A DNA stretch of 19,472 nt from CAZTXD01 sp964617995 (GCA_964617995.1 CAZTXD010000061.1:1-19472); one strand, 5' to 3'; counted from the first letter of the stretch, positions 8,147 through 16,171 are shown. Notes: a model not told the origin generated them from the letters alone. Numbers and translations are program-made.

Positions 8147-9186
8147 CTCTCTGCCGCCAGCTCGAAGAGCCTGGCCGCCCCCTCGCCCATCGAGGCGAAC
8201 CGCTCATCGCTGGTCTGACCGCGCAGGTACCTGATGTAGATCTGCTCCAGCACCACCCCCAACTTCCAGGTCCCGAACACCACATACCAGTCCATTCCCG
8301 AGACGTCCCTCCCCGAAAGCGTCCCGTAGCGTTCTACCGCCTCACGGCGGCGCAGCCATCCCGGCACCGTCACCGGCATGAGGCTGTGGGCGCGTTCGTC
8401 CACCTCTTCAGGGTCGTGCCACGAGCCCAGGAGCGTCCCCACGTCGCACAGGGGGTCGCCCCTGGTGGCCATGTCCCAGTCGTAGACGGCGACGGACGTC
8501 GAGGGGTCCTCGGCGTCGACCGCCATGTTGTCGAGCCTCCAGTCGTTGTGGAGGAGGGTCGGCTCCGGAGAGTCCGGGAGGGTGTCGGCCAACCACTTGC
8601 CCACCTCGTCGGCCAGCGGGTTGTCGGTGTGGCGAGCCCGCTCCCATCTCTGGAGCCACCCCTCGACCTGGCGTTGGAGGTAACCGGGAGGATGACCGAG
8701 ATCGTCCAGATCGCATCGGGAAGGGTCCACTGCATGGAACTCTGCCAGCGTGTCGATCACGACCGTGGCCAGGGCGGCGTTGGCATCCGGATCGGAGCCG
8801 CCGCCGAAGCGAGCCGGCACCTCCTCTCTCACGACGATGCCGTCCCTACGCTCCATGATGAAGAACGGTGCTCCGATCACGCTCTCGTCCTCACACAGCA
8901 GGTGGGCGCGGGGTGCCTTCGGGAAGGTCTCCCACAGGCGGGACAGAACCCGGTACTCGCGGCTCATGTCGTGGGCACCGGGGGCGACCGGGCCGAGTGG
9001 AGGCCGGCGCAGCACGTACTCCACCCCTCCCGGGAACTCGAGCAGGTAGGTGAGGTTCGCCCTCCCTCCGCCGAACTGCCTCACCGACATCGTGCCTTCG
9101 GCTCCCTCGAGTCGTCCCCGCAGGTAGTCGCGCAGCGCGCCGTAGTCGAAACGCTCCTCCGGACGGACGTCGATCACGTCGGACAT
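8137..9186 (-). CDS. Aminoglycoside phosphotransferase (APH)-family kinase, ACAD10-like type
   Basis: This 349-residue protein has a kinase-like APH fold. The glycine-rich loop region is FGGGRANLTYLLEF, and VLRRPPLGP matches the family variant found in ACAD10-like phosphotransferases. The catalytic loop is LLHNDWRLDNM (Asp215, Asn220) and the metal-binding motif is YDWDMATRGDPLCDVG (Asp236). Relatives of this subgroup are linked to acyl-CoA or 4-hydroxy-acid metabolism rather than antibiotic resistance, and I would not call it a resistance gene. ATG 9186 is the first start adjacent to the conserved region; its ribosome-binding site is weak. The gene stands alone, divergent from the DUF885 gene. 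The natural substrate is unknown. Confidence 0.85.
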   Translation of the reverse strand: MSDVIDVRPEERFDYGALRDYLRGRLEGAEGTMSVRQFGGGRANLTYLLEFPGGVEYVLRRPPLGPVAPGAHDMSREYRVLSRLWETFPKAPRAHLLCEDESVIGAPFFIMERRDGIVVREEVPARFGGGSDPDANAALATVVIDTLAEFHAVDPSRCDLDDLGHPPGYLQRQVEGWLQRWERARHTDNPLADEVGKWLADTLPDSPEPTLLHNDWRLDNMAVDAEDPSTSVAVYDWDMATRGDPLCDVGTLLGSWHDPEEVDERAHSLMPVTVPGWLRRREAVERYGTLSGRDVSGMDWYVVFGTWKLGVVLEQIYIRYLRGQTSDERFASMGEGAARLFELAAERRP

Positions 9187-9246
9187 GGCCCCAATGTAGA
9201 GGAACCGGCTCCGGCGGATCCCGGGTAGTCTTCCCCGTCCCTTTCG

Positions 9247-9261
9247 AGGAGGAGATCCATC
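9247..9261 (+). promoter_or_regulatory. Ribosome-binding site with possible ATC start for the DUF885 gene
   Basis: AGGAGG (9247-9252) is the only strong Shine-Dalgarno sequence before the DUF885 gene. Six bases after it lies ATC (9259-9261), in frame with the gene. No ATG, GTG or TTG occurs in that frame between the upstream stop (9226-9228) and ATG 9316. The 19 intervening codons read like normal family N-terminal sequence. Confidence 0.45.
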
Positions 9262-9315
9262 ACGCCATTCGATGTCGGCGAGTCGCTCGTCGACGAGTTT
9301 GTCGCTCTCAGCCCC

Positions 9316-10905
9316 ATGGAGGCCACGGGTCTGGGCATCCCCGGCTCCGATCACCTGTGGGACGACCTCGGTCCCGCAGGCAGCGAAGCCCTCGTCGAGA
9401 TCGCTCGTCGCCATCGCCAGGCCGTATCCGAGCATCTAGATCATCCCGACTCCGACCAGCGGCACGCCGCCGAGGTGCTGGACGGCTTCCTCGGTCTGGC
9501 CGTAGACCACTACGACTCTGACGACTACCTGTTCGACCTCGGCCACACCTACTGCGGGTTCACCCGCCTTCGGGACATCTTCGACATCATGCCCCGGGAC
9601 ACCGCAGTGGCTTGGTCGAACATCACCGCCCGTCTCGGCAGCATCGGTGAGCCGCTGGCCGGGTGGCGAAGCACGCTGGCGAAGGGCATCGCCGAGGGCA
9701 AGGTCGTCGCGCGCCGCCAGGTCCAGTCGATCATCGAGCAGGCCGAGAACATGGCCGGCGACGACTCGATGGTCGTGGGTCTGGTCGAGGAAGCCTCTGC
9801 CGGCGGTCACGCCACCGCCGATCTGGAGCGGGCGGCAGCCGAGGCCCGTCGACAGTCGGGAGATCTGGCCGATTGGCTGAGGACCGAGTATCTGCCCCAC
9901 GCCCCGTCCGAGGACGGTGTGGGTGAGGAGCGGTATCTCCGTTCGGCGGAGCGTTTTCTGGGAATGGTCATCGGTCCCCGCGAGGTCTACTCCTGGGGTT
10001 GGGAGGAGGTGGAGCGGCTGCGCTCCGAGCTGGCGCGCGTCGCCGCCGACGTGGACGCCGACCTCACTGTCGATGAGGTGATCGAGTTGATGGACACGGA
10101 CCCGTTACGGGCTGTGCCCCGGGACCGGTTCACCGCCTTCGTGCAGGAGCGCTTGGAACAGGCCGTGACCGACCTGGACGGCTCCCACTTCGAGGTCCCC
10201 GAGCCGGCGAGGCGGGTAACCGCCAACCTGGCCCCGGCGGGAGGATCGCTCGGGGCCTGGTACATCAACCCCTCGGTCGACTGGGAGCGCCCAGGCTCGG
10301 TGTGGTACGCACTGGGCGAGGGCGACGCGATTCCGGTTTGGCAGGAGGTCTCCACCGCCTACCACGAGGGATTCCCCGGCCATCACCTCCAGATCGCCAC
10401 CTCCATGTACCAGGCCGATCGCCTCTCCAAGGCCCATCGGCTCCTGATCTGGTACTCCGGCTACGGAGAGGGTTGGGCGCTCTACGCCGAGCGTCTCATG
10501 GATGAGCTCGGCTATTTCGAGCTCCCCGAGTACCGGATGGGCATGCTCGCCTCGCAGCTATTCCGGGCAGTACGCGTGGTGGTCGACATCGGCTGTCATC
10601 TCGGCTATCGAATCCCCGAGGATGCTCCGCTCCATCCCGGTGAGTCCTGGTCGTTCGAGGTCGCCGTCGACTACATCGATCGCATCGGCCTCCAGCCTCG
10701 GGACGTGTCGGAGAGCGAGGTGAAGCGCTACCTCGGCTGGCCCGGTCAGGCCATCTCCTACAAGGTCGGCGAACGGGAGATCATCGACATCCGCAACCAA
10801 CTCGAAAAGGCCGGTTCACGCTTCGATCTGAAGGAGTTCCACCGCCGCGTCCTCGAGGGTGGGGAACTGCGCCTCGACCATCTCCGCCGGAGGATGCTCA
10901 GCTGA
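9316..10905 (+). CDS. DUF885 family protein, probable metal-dependent hydrolase
   Basis: From ATG 9316 the protein has 529 residues, close to the usual length of DUF885. It carries the family signature YHEGFPGHHLQ (His350, Glu351, His356, His357) and the downstream motif GYGEGWALYAERLMDELGYF (Glu385), a gluzincin-like arrangement of zinc ligands and catalytic Glu. There is no signal peptide, so it is probably cytoplasmic. Family members are annotated as peptidase-like with poorly known substrates. The coding signal appears to begin upstream: the frame from 9259 encodes a stretch ending VDEFVALSPMEATGLGIPG, typical of the family N-terminus, behind an AGGAGG site, but its first codon is ATC. 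I list the first canonical start and regard 9259 (548 residues) as a serious alternative. The gene ends 16 bases from the convergent LysM-M23 gene. Confidence 0.88.
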   Translation: MEATGLGIPGSDHLWDDLGPAGSEALVEIARRHRQAVSEHLDHPDSDQRHAAEVLDGFLGLAVDHYDSDDYLFDLGHTYCGFTRLRDIFDIMPRDTAVAWSNITARLGSIGEPLAGWRSTLAKGIAEGKVVARRQVQSIIEQAENMAGDDSMVVGLVEEASAGGHATADLERAAAEARRQSGDLADWLRTEYLPHAPSEDGVGEERYLRSAERFLGMVIGPREVYSWGWEEVERLRSELARVAADVDADLTVDEVIELMDTDPLRAVPRDRFTAFVQERLEQAVTDLDGSHFEVPEPARRVTANLAPAGGSLGAWYINPSVDWERPGSVWYALGEGDAIPVWQEVSTAYHEGFPGHHLQIATSMYQADRLSKAHRLLIWYSGYGEGWALYAERLMDELGYFELPEYRMGMLASQLFRAVRVVVDIGCHLGYRIPEDAPLHPGESWSFEVAVDYIDRIGLQPRDVSESEVKRYLGWPGQAISYKVGEREIIDIRNQLEKAGSRFDLKEFHRRVLEGGELRLDHLRRRMLS

Positions 10906-10921
10906 ACTGACCGGTCCGCCC

Positions 10922-12046
10922 TCAGCACCCGGCGGCACGCAACGTGGGGTACGGGTTGACGGCCTCGCCTCCCCCCGGGTGCATCTCGAAGTGGAGGTGA
11001 GGTGGCCCGCCCCGGGCATTACCGGTGTCTCCGACGTATCCGATCACCTGTCCGGCCTCCACCCTGCCCGATCGTCCGAAGGCTTCGAGGTGGGTGCCGA
11101 TGTAGGTGACGCCGTCGTCGCCGTGCAGGTAGAACTGGAGGCCGCCGATCGTGCCGGTGATCAGGTCGATCTCCCCTCCGACAGGAGCCAGGACCTCCGT
11201 CCCGCGGGGCGCGAACAGGTCGTTGCCCTCGTGGAAGCGCTCATCCTTGCGGGGGAACCCCCAGTCGTTCACGTATGAGGCCCCGGCGACGGGGCAGACC
11301 CATCCTCCTCCCGGGATGGTCAGCGTCTGCCCGGAGCGAATCCGATTCGGGTCGGCGATGTCGTTGGCCCGGGCCAGGTCCGTGACTGTCACGCCGTACT
11401 GTGAGGCTATCGACCCGAGTGTCTCTCCGGTCGACACCGTGTGGTTGGCAGCAGCCGTCCCGTTGGCGGTGTCGGCCACGAATGTGCTCCCCATCAGGGT
11501 CAGACGTGTTCCGACGTGGATGACCGACGCATCGGCGATTCCGTTGGCTTCGGCGATCTGCGCCACCGTGACTCCGTGCCGGGCAGCGATGGATGAGAGA
11601 GTCTCGCCCGCCTCCACGACGTGGAAGGTGGTCGTCGCCCCATTCCCGCCACCGCCGGGTATCTGAAGACGCTGGCCCACCCGGATGATGTTGGGATCAC
11701 CCAGATCGTTGGCCCGAGCGATGGCTGACGCGCTCGCTCCGTACCGGGCGGCTATCCGGGCCAGGGTGTCGCCCGAGGCCACCGCATGCACTCGATCGGC
11801 AGAGCCGTTCTCGCCGGGGATGACGATCGACTGGCCGATGATGATCAGGTCGGGGTTGGCGATGTCGTTGACCGACAGCAGGTCCGCCATTCCGACACCA
11901 TGGCTGGCGGCGATACCACTGAGCGTGTCGCCGGGGCGGACCTCATAGGCGACAGACCCGACTACCACCATCAGGGCCACGAGACCGGATATGAGGTACG
12001 ACCGAACCCGCCGGTGAGTCGACACGATGAACGTCGACGCGAGCAT
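10922..12046 (-). CDS. Exported LysM x4 / M23 (LytM-type) peptidase
   Basis: The 374-residue protein starts with a short basic segment and a hydrophobic helix (about 16-33) serving as signal peptide or anchor. Four LysM peptidoglycan-binding repeats follow, at about 34-77, 86-130, 141-184 and 202-245, each with the (S/P)G(D/E)TL...IA and final (I/L)xIPG-like pattern; the third lacks the usual IPG end. The C-terminal M23 domain (about 265-365) has zinc ligands in HEGND (His272, Asp276) and PHLHFE (His352), plus His319 in YIGTHLE, so it looks catalytically competent. It should cleave or remodel cell-wall cross-bridges outside the cell. AAGGA lies seven bases before ATG 12046, and a TATAGT -10 box is upstream. 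It converges on the DUF885 gene. Confidence 0.92.
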   Translation of the reverse strand: MLASTFIVSTHRRVRSYLISGLVALMVVVGSVAYEVRPGDTLSGIAASHGVGMADLLSVNDIANPDLIIIGQSIVIPGENGSADRVHAVASGDTLARIAARYGASASAIARANDLGDPNIIRVGQRLQIPGGGGNGATTTFHVVEAGETLSSIAARHGVTVAQIAEANGIADASVIHVGTRLTLMGSTFVADTANGTAAANHTVSTGETLGSIASQYGVTVTDLARANDIADPNRIRSGQTLTIPGGGWVCPVAGASYVNDWGFPRKDERFHEGNDLFAPRGTEVLAPVGGEIDLITGTIGGLQFYLHGDDGVTYIGTHLEAFGRSGRVEAGQVIGYVGDTGNARGGPPHLHFEMHPGGGEAVNPYPTLRAAGC

Positions 12047-12087
12047 GGGATTCCTTCCCCGGCCCCTGTCCGCCCGAGGAACGACAG

Positions 12088-12093
12088 ACTATA
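12088..12093 (-). promoter_or_regulatory. -10 box of the LysM-M23 gene
   Basis: On the minus strand TATAGT (12093-12088) lies about 40 bases before ATG 12046. It is one of the best -10 matches in the window. A transcript from about 12081 would have a 35-nt leader with the AAGGA site. The -35 region (TGGTTT about 17 bp upstream) is poor. Confidence 0.5.
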
Positions 12094-12129
12094 ACGGATC
12101 TGGGTCGCGAAAACCAGGTTGAACGCTAC

Positions 12130-12683
12130 TCAGCTCACGACTACACGCTGTGGACCGGAGTTGCTCGCCGCCCGGAGCTGCCCACCCGCCGCCTCCATCC
12201 CGCGGCCGCGGGTATCACGGACGGTGGCGGTGACCTCATGTCTCCCAGCAGGTCCCGGAAAGCCTCGAAGGTCGTTGTCCGGAGGCTGATTCCTCCGGTC
12301 CCGGGGGTGGTTTGAGGTCGACATGGGCCATCATCGTCCACTCGATCGACACACGTCGCCCGGTGGCTTCCCGATGGTGAATAGCCGCCCGTTCCAGCTC
12401 GACGATGGGATACCGGCGGCTTATGGGGACCAGGCGGCTCCTCAGCTAGTCGTCAGCGACGTGGAGGCTGATGGCCAGGTTGACCGGCCAGCCCGCGTCT
12501 GCCGGCCGTTGGATGCCGGGGACGATGCCGGCCGTCGAAACCGAGATAGGAGCGGGGCGAATTGGCCATCTCGTCGATTCTCCTGAGGGCCTCCAGCACA
12601 CGGCCATAGTTCACAAGCGGCTCGCCCATGCCCTTGAACGCCACGTTGGTGACGTGGCCGGGAACACCCGCACGGAGTGACAT
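12130..12683 (-). pseudogene. rlmN: Decayed fragment of rlmN (23S rRNA A2503 methyltransferase)
   Basis: RlmN motifs appear in order on the minus strand but in different frames. From 12683 the frame reads VTNVAFKGMGEPLVNYGRV. After a frameshift near 12541-12555 it reads ISVSTAGIVPGIQRPADAGW and NLAISLHVADD, meets an in-frame TAG (12448-12446), and continues with GRRVSIEWTMMAHV. About 30 codons are then missing compared with E. coli RlmN. FEAFRDLL appears in another frame, and VTATVRDTRGRGMEAAGGQL in a further one. The family motif AACGQL, whose Cys carries the methyl group (Cys355 in E. coli), is AAGGQL here (codon 12186-12184). The N-terminal half with the radical-SAM CxxxCxxC cluster is not found upstream. 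It is clearly non-functional; an intact rlmN presumably exists elsewhere. Confidence 0.88.
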
Positions 12684-12805
12684 GGTCCGGCCGGCTCAGC
12701 CATCGGTGAGATGGAAGACGAAAACGACCCGAGTCGATTCGATGAGTCTGGGCTCGTGATCACGTCTGAGTAGGAAGCAACGATGTCAACGAGGAGGACG
12801 TGGCT

Positions 12806-13336
12806 GTGACCGAACCCATTACGGAGCTCGACGAGCGATTCAGCAGCCAGGACGCAACAGCCCGGCCATGGTCCGAGGTCGTGACCGTGCTGGAACAGTC
12901 GGAGATCTTCTGGCTGTCCACAGTTCGCCGCGATGGCCGGCCGCATGTGACTCCGCTACCCGCCATGTGGCTCGGTCGTGCCTTGCACTTCTGCACCGGC
13001 CCGGACGAGCAGAAGGCCAGGAACATCGAGTCCAACCCGCAATGCGTCCTCACCACCGGCTGCAACGTCTTCCTGTCCGGGCTCGACGTGGTGGTGGAGG
13101 GCCGTGCCGTCCGGGTAACCGACGAGTCGCTGCTGGAGCGGCTGGCCGCCATGTGGGAGTCGAAGCTGCAATGGCCTTTCGAGGTGGTCGACGGGGGCTT
13201 TCGGGAGCGGACCACGGAGGTAGCCGGTGAGGAGTTCGGAGCGGCGGGGACAGCTCATGTGTTCGCGGTCGAACCCGCCAAGGTCCTGGCTTTCGGTAAG
13301 GGTGAGCCCTTCAGTCAAACCCGGTACCGCTTCTAA
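12806..13336 (+). CDS. Pyridoxamine 5'-phosphate oxidase (PPOX)-fold flavoprotein
   Basis: The protein has 176 residues from GTG 12806. It has the split-barrel flavin-binding pattern of PPOX-like proteins: FWLSTVRRDGRPHVTPLPAMWL near the N-terminus, then LHFCTGPDEQKARNIESNPQ and VFLSGLDVVVEGRAVRV. In actinobacteria many relatives bind F420 or FMN and reduce small molecules, or bind heme; the cofactor cannot be decided here. The GAGGAGG site at 12791-12797 is eight bases before GTG 12806 but only two before an in-frame GTG at 12800, so 12806 is preferred. It is followed by the permease gene after 67 bases. It lies just downstream of the rlmN remnant, on the opposite strand. Confidence 0.82.
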   Translation: MTEPITELDERFSSQDATARPWSEVVTVLEQSEIFWLSTVRRDGRPHVTPLPAMWLGRALHFCTGPDEQKARNIESNPQCVLTTGCNVFLSGLDVVVEGRAVRVTDESLLERLAAMWESKLQWPFEVVDGGFRERTTEVAGEEFGAAGTAHVFAVEPAKVLAFGKGEPFSQTRYRF

Positions 13337-13389
13337 CGCAGCCCATCTCTGGCGGGTCGTCGATTAGGCGGCGGTCGCGCTGCCCTTCC

Positions 13390-13395
13390 TACACT
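13390..13395 (+). promoter_or_regulatory. -10 box for a leaderless permease transcript
   Basis: TACACT (TANNNT) ends eight bases before ATG 13404, and no Shine-Dalgarno sequence is present between them. This places the transcription start at or within a base or two of the ATG. No convincing -35 is seen. Confidence 0.4.
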
Positions 13396-13403
13396 CGCAG
13401 CCC

Positions 13404-14750
13404 ATGATGCGATCACTCGGCCAGGCGTGGAGTCGCGACGCCGTCGGATTCCGGCAGGGAGAACTCGATGACGGCGACGGGGTCGCCACCATGGTCGTCA
13501 CGCTCATCGGTGGCCCCGCCCTGATCGTCGGCGCCCTTCTCGTGACCGACGACGGCCTCAGTGTGGGACAGATACTCCTCATCGCTCCCGTGGCCGCCCT
13601 GGTGGGCGCGGCCCTGGTGGGCGTGTCGGCGGCAATGGCGGCCCAAACCGGCGCCAACTCGAGCTGGCTCCTCCGACCATCCTTCGGACGGGCCGGGTCG
13701 CTTGTGGTGTCGGTTGCACGTCTGGCGATGGTGGCGGCCTGGGCGGTGATCGGCCTCCAGATCGCGGGCGACTGGACCGACTCGTTGCTGACCGACGCCG
13801 GCATGTCGCCGGCGCCCCAGATGGGAATCGGCGTTGTAGCGGTTCTCGGTCTGGTCCTCGTCGTGCTGGGCCTGGTCACCACCATCCGCATCGTCATCCG
13901 CAAGCCCCTTTTCATCCTCTCGGTCCTCCTGGTGGCGTTCGTGGCGTGGCGGGTGGCGGCGGCGGGGGTGCCCTTCGCCGCCGGAGGAGACGGCTCGTTC
14001 TGGGTTGGAGTCCAGCGAGCGGTCGAGATGGCGGTCATCTTCATCCCCTTCGTACAGACCGTCGCCCGTCGTCTGCACAACGATGAGGATGCCCTGACCA
14101 GCTTCGGAGTCGGATACGCCATACCGGCCACTGTGATGCTGATAGCCGGAGCGATCATCGCCATGCGTCTCGGGGAGTTCCCCTTCGACCTGCTCGGCCT
14201 CGAGGTGGGGACGACGGCGGTGGCGTTGGCGGTTGCCTGGGTCCTGGTGGCCGAGGTCGATCAGGCCTTCTCGGGTTTCGTCGCCGCCGGGTCCGAGTCG
14301 GTCGGCCTCCTCCGGCTCGGACCGACATGGGTGATCGGGTTTCTGGTCGTGGGGTTGGTGGTGGTCGGCGCCATCATGATGCCGGACTTACCCATCGAAT
14401 GGGCCGCTCTCCTCACCGCTGTCGTGTTCCCGGCTGCTCTGATATCGGCAGCCGACTTCTACTTCGCCCGGGATCATCACTACACCGAGGCCGACATCTA
14501 CGGCAGGGGCGACACTGAGGGCTTCTTGAATGTGATGGGAATGACCTGCTGGATCCTGGCTGTGATCCTCGGTCACATCCTCGACCCTGTCGGCCCGGCG
14601 GAGTGGACGTCGCTGATCCCCCGTCTGGAACTCGACATGGACCTGCCGTGGCGTCTGATCATGGCGCTCCTGCTGGCCGCCTTCTACGTGGTGTTCCAGA
14701 TCTGGCAGGGCCGCCGGGCGGCCTCCGTGTACGAGCTGCGGGGAATCTAG
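13404..14750 (+). CDS. NCS1-type nucleobase:cation permease (cytosine/purine permease family)
   Basis: This 448-residue integral membrane protein has about 12 hydrophobic segments. Features of the cytosine/purine/uracil/thiamine/allantoin permease family are the N-terminal DAVGFRQGELDDGDGVATMVVTLIGGPALIVGA segment, the motif AAQTGANSSWLLRPSFGRAG in the second helix pair (compare AxxTGLSxxxLxRxxFGxxG), and the late motif ADFYFARDHHYTEADIYGRG. It probably imports a nucleobase or related heterocycle with a cation. Substrate-contact residues cannot be assigned by eye, and no nucleobase catabolic gene is adjacent. ATG 13404 is directly followed by a second ATG; the first is preferred because of the TACACT box. 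The stop is four bases from the convergent helix-hairpin-helix gene. Confidence 0.82.
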   Translation: MMRSLGQAWSRDAVGFRQGELDDGDGVATMVVTLIGGPALIVGALLVTDDGLSVGQILLIAPVAALVGAALVGVSAAMAAQTGANSSWLLRPSFGRAGSLVVSVARLAMVAAWAVIGLQIAGDWTDSLLTDAGMSPAPQMGIGVVAVLGLVLVVLGLVTTIRIVIRKPLFILSVLLVAFVAWRVAAAGVPFAAGGDGSFWVGVQRAVEMAVIFIPFVQTVARRLHNDEDALTSFGVGYAIPATVMLIAGAIIAMRLGEFPFDLLGLEVGTTAVALAVAWVLVAEVDQAFSGFVAAGSESVGLLRLGPTWVIGFLVVGLVVVGAIMMPDLPIEWAALLTAVVFPAALISAADFYFARDHHYTEADIYGRGDTEGFLNVMGMTCWILAVILGHILDPVGPAEWTSLIPRLELDMDLPWRLIMALLLAAFYVVFQIWQGRRAASVYELRGI

Positions 14751-14754
14751 AGGC

Positions 14755-15108
14755 TCACGCCCCTGTAGCGAGGGAACGAGCGGCCGATATCCAACCCTCG
14801 GCCCGCGAGAGGGGCACCTGTGCGGCGTCGGCGATCGTCTCTGCCTCGGCTTTGGCCAGCTCCGAAGGAGTGTTCACCCCGATCTCGCCCAAACGGGTGG
14901 CATACACCGGGCCTATCCCCGACACGTCGGTGATGCTCGGCATCGCATCCATGGTCTCCGAATCGGAGACAGGCTTCTTCTCCGGCACGCGAAACGCGGG
15001 AGGCGCAGGCTCGCGAGGGATCGCCACGGAGACGAATCGTTCCCTCATCGCCCATACGATCGCCCCGATGCCACCGATTACGCCCAGTATTCGTGCTAGT
15101 CGTCTCAC
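14755..15108 (-). CDS. Membrane-anchored helix-hairpin-helix protein
   Basis: The 117-residue protein starts at GTG 15108, preceded by a TGAGGG site. Residues 4-21 (LARILGVIGGIGAIVWAM) form one transmembrane helix, followed by a charged/Pro-rich linker. A C-terminal helix-hairpin-helix pair lies at about 58-112, with the hairpin SGIGPVYATRLGEIGVNTPSEL. Such hairpins bind DNA non-specifically or mediate protein contacts, and similar domains occur in DUF4332-like proteins. By the positive-inside trend (MRRLAR before the helix; MRER after it) the orientation is ambiguous. Function is unknown. The gene is divergent from the LLM oxidoreductase 43 bases away. Confidence 0.75.
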   Translation of the reverse strand: MRRLARILGVIGGIGAIVWAMRERFVSVAIPREPAPPAFRVPEKKPVSDSETMDAMPSITDVSGIGPVYATRLGEIGVNTPSELAKAEAETIADAAQVPLSRAEGWISAARSLATGA

Positions 15109-15139
15109 GGCCCTCAGGGTACCCGTTCCGGACGACCGG

Positions 15140-15145
15140 TAAGGT
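15140..15145 (+). promoter_or_regulatory. Possible -10 box (TAAGGT) overlapping the RBS of the LLM oxidoreductase
   Basis: TAAGGT ends six bases before ATG 15152, the distance expected for a leaderless mRNA. The same bases (AAGGTGG, 15141-15147) could instead act as a Shine-Dalgarno sequence, four bases from the ATG. The sequence does not discriminate between the two. Confidence 0.3.
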
Positions 15146-15151
15146 GGCTGA

Positions 15152-16171
15152 ATGAAGATCGACTTCTATTGCCCTCCCGATCAGGCGCTGGAAGCCCGCA
15201 CCACAGCCGGTTACGCAGCCCGCCTCGGCTGCGACGGGTTCTTCACGGCAGAGACCAACCATGACCCCTTCCTCCCGCTGGCTCTGGCCGCGACGGAGGC
15301 GCCTTCGCTGGACCTGGGTACGGCCATAGCCGTAGCTTTCCCACGTTCTCCGATGGTGACAGCCATGGTGTCCTGGGATCTTGCTCGGATGAGCGGCGGC
15401 AAGTTCATCCTGGGCCTCGGAACCCAGGTCAAGGCCCATATCACCCGGCGCTTCTCCACCCCCTGGGACAGCCCCGGGCCCCGTCTGCGCGATTACATCC
15501 TCTCGCTGCGAGCGATCTGGGACACCTGGCAGACCGGTGCTCCCCTCGATCACAAGGGCGAGTTCTACCGGTTCAGCCTGATGACCCCGTTCTTCGATCC
15601 CGGTAAGAACGAGCACCCGGATGTTCCCGTCGCCATCGCCGGCGTCGGCCCCTACCTGAGCCGGCTCGCCGGTGAGTTGTGCGACGGATTCCACGTACAC
15701 CCCTTCCATACCGTCGCCTACCTCGACGAAGTGGTGCTCCCCGCCATAGCAGCCGGAGCCCGCTCGGCGGGACGCACCGTCGACGACTGTCAACGCATCT
15801 CCACGGTCTTCGTCGTGACGGGCACCAGCGACGAGGAGATGGCGGCGATGATGCGGGCCGTCAAACAGCAGATCGCCTTCTACGCCTCCACTCCCTCCTA
15901 CCGACCCGTCCTCGAAGCCAGTGGCTGGGACTTCGGTCCTCAGCTCACGGCTATGAGCAAACGTGGCCAGTGGGCGGAGATGGCGGAGGTGATCTCCGAT
16001 GAGGTCGTGGCCGAAGTGGGGGTGGTGGCGCCCGTCGATGAGCTGGGTCCCGCCATCCGGAGGCGTTACGGAGATCGCATCCAGCGGCTGGGTCTCTACA
16101 ACCTCGCCGGATACGACTCCTTCGACGAAGATGTGGTGCGCCAGGTCCTGGCCGACCTCAGAGGGAGCTGA
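15152..16171 (+). CDS. LLM-class (luciferase-like) oxidoreductase, probably F420-dependent
   Basis: The 339-residue TIM-barrel protein shows luciferase-like monooxygenase features: the N-terminal strand MKIDFYCPPDQALEA, GCDGFFTAETNHDPFLPLA, LGTAIAVAFPRSPMVTA, and GGKFILGLGTQVKAHITRRF (the usual FxLGLGTQ...H element), then VPVAIAGVGP and CDGFHVHPF. The HITRRFSTPWD segment resembles the actinobacterial F420-dependent subgroup (TIGR03617-like). Such enzymes use reduced F420 or FMN to act on diverse substrates; the substrate is unknown. A PPOX-fold protein lies 2 kb upstream but not in the same operon. The stop codon abuts the stop of the leftward phosphatase gene with no base between. Confidence 0.87.
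   Translation: MKIDFYCPPDQALEARTTAGYAARLGCDGFFTAETNHDPFLPLALAATEAPSLDLGTAIAVAFPRSPMVTAMVSWDLARMSGGKFILGLGTQVKAHITRRFSTPWDSPGPRLRDYILSLRAIWDTWQTGAPLDHKGEFYRFSLMTPFFDPGKNEHPDVPVAIAGVGPYLSRLAGELCDGFHVHPFHTVAYLDEVVLPAIAAGARSAGRTVDDCQRISTVFVVTGTSDEEMAAMMRAVKQQIAFYASTPSYRPVLEASGWDFGPQLTAMSKRGQWAEMAEVISDEVVAEVGVVAPVDELGPAIRRRYGDRIQRLGLYNLAGYDSFDEDVVRQVLADLRGS

Noticed and set aside
8137..9186. Reading the APH-family gene as an antibiotic-resistance gene
   Set aside because: The VLRRPPLGP and YDWDMATRGDPL motifs fit the ACAD10-like metabolic subgroup, and no resistance context is present.
8386..9228. Plus-strand open frame of 280 codons
   Set aside because: It is antisense to the APH-family gene, whose catalytic motifs are intact, and it has no recognisable domain.
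12755..12764. 10-bp palindrome CGTGATCACG upstream of the PPOX gene
   Set aside because: Too short to be significant, and no promoter elements line up with it.
12783..12809. Eight-codon mini-ORF whose stop overlaps the PPOX GTG start
   Set aside because: It contains the PPOX ribosome-binding site itself, has no Shine-Dalgarno sequence of its own and no biased codons, so it is probably chance.
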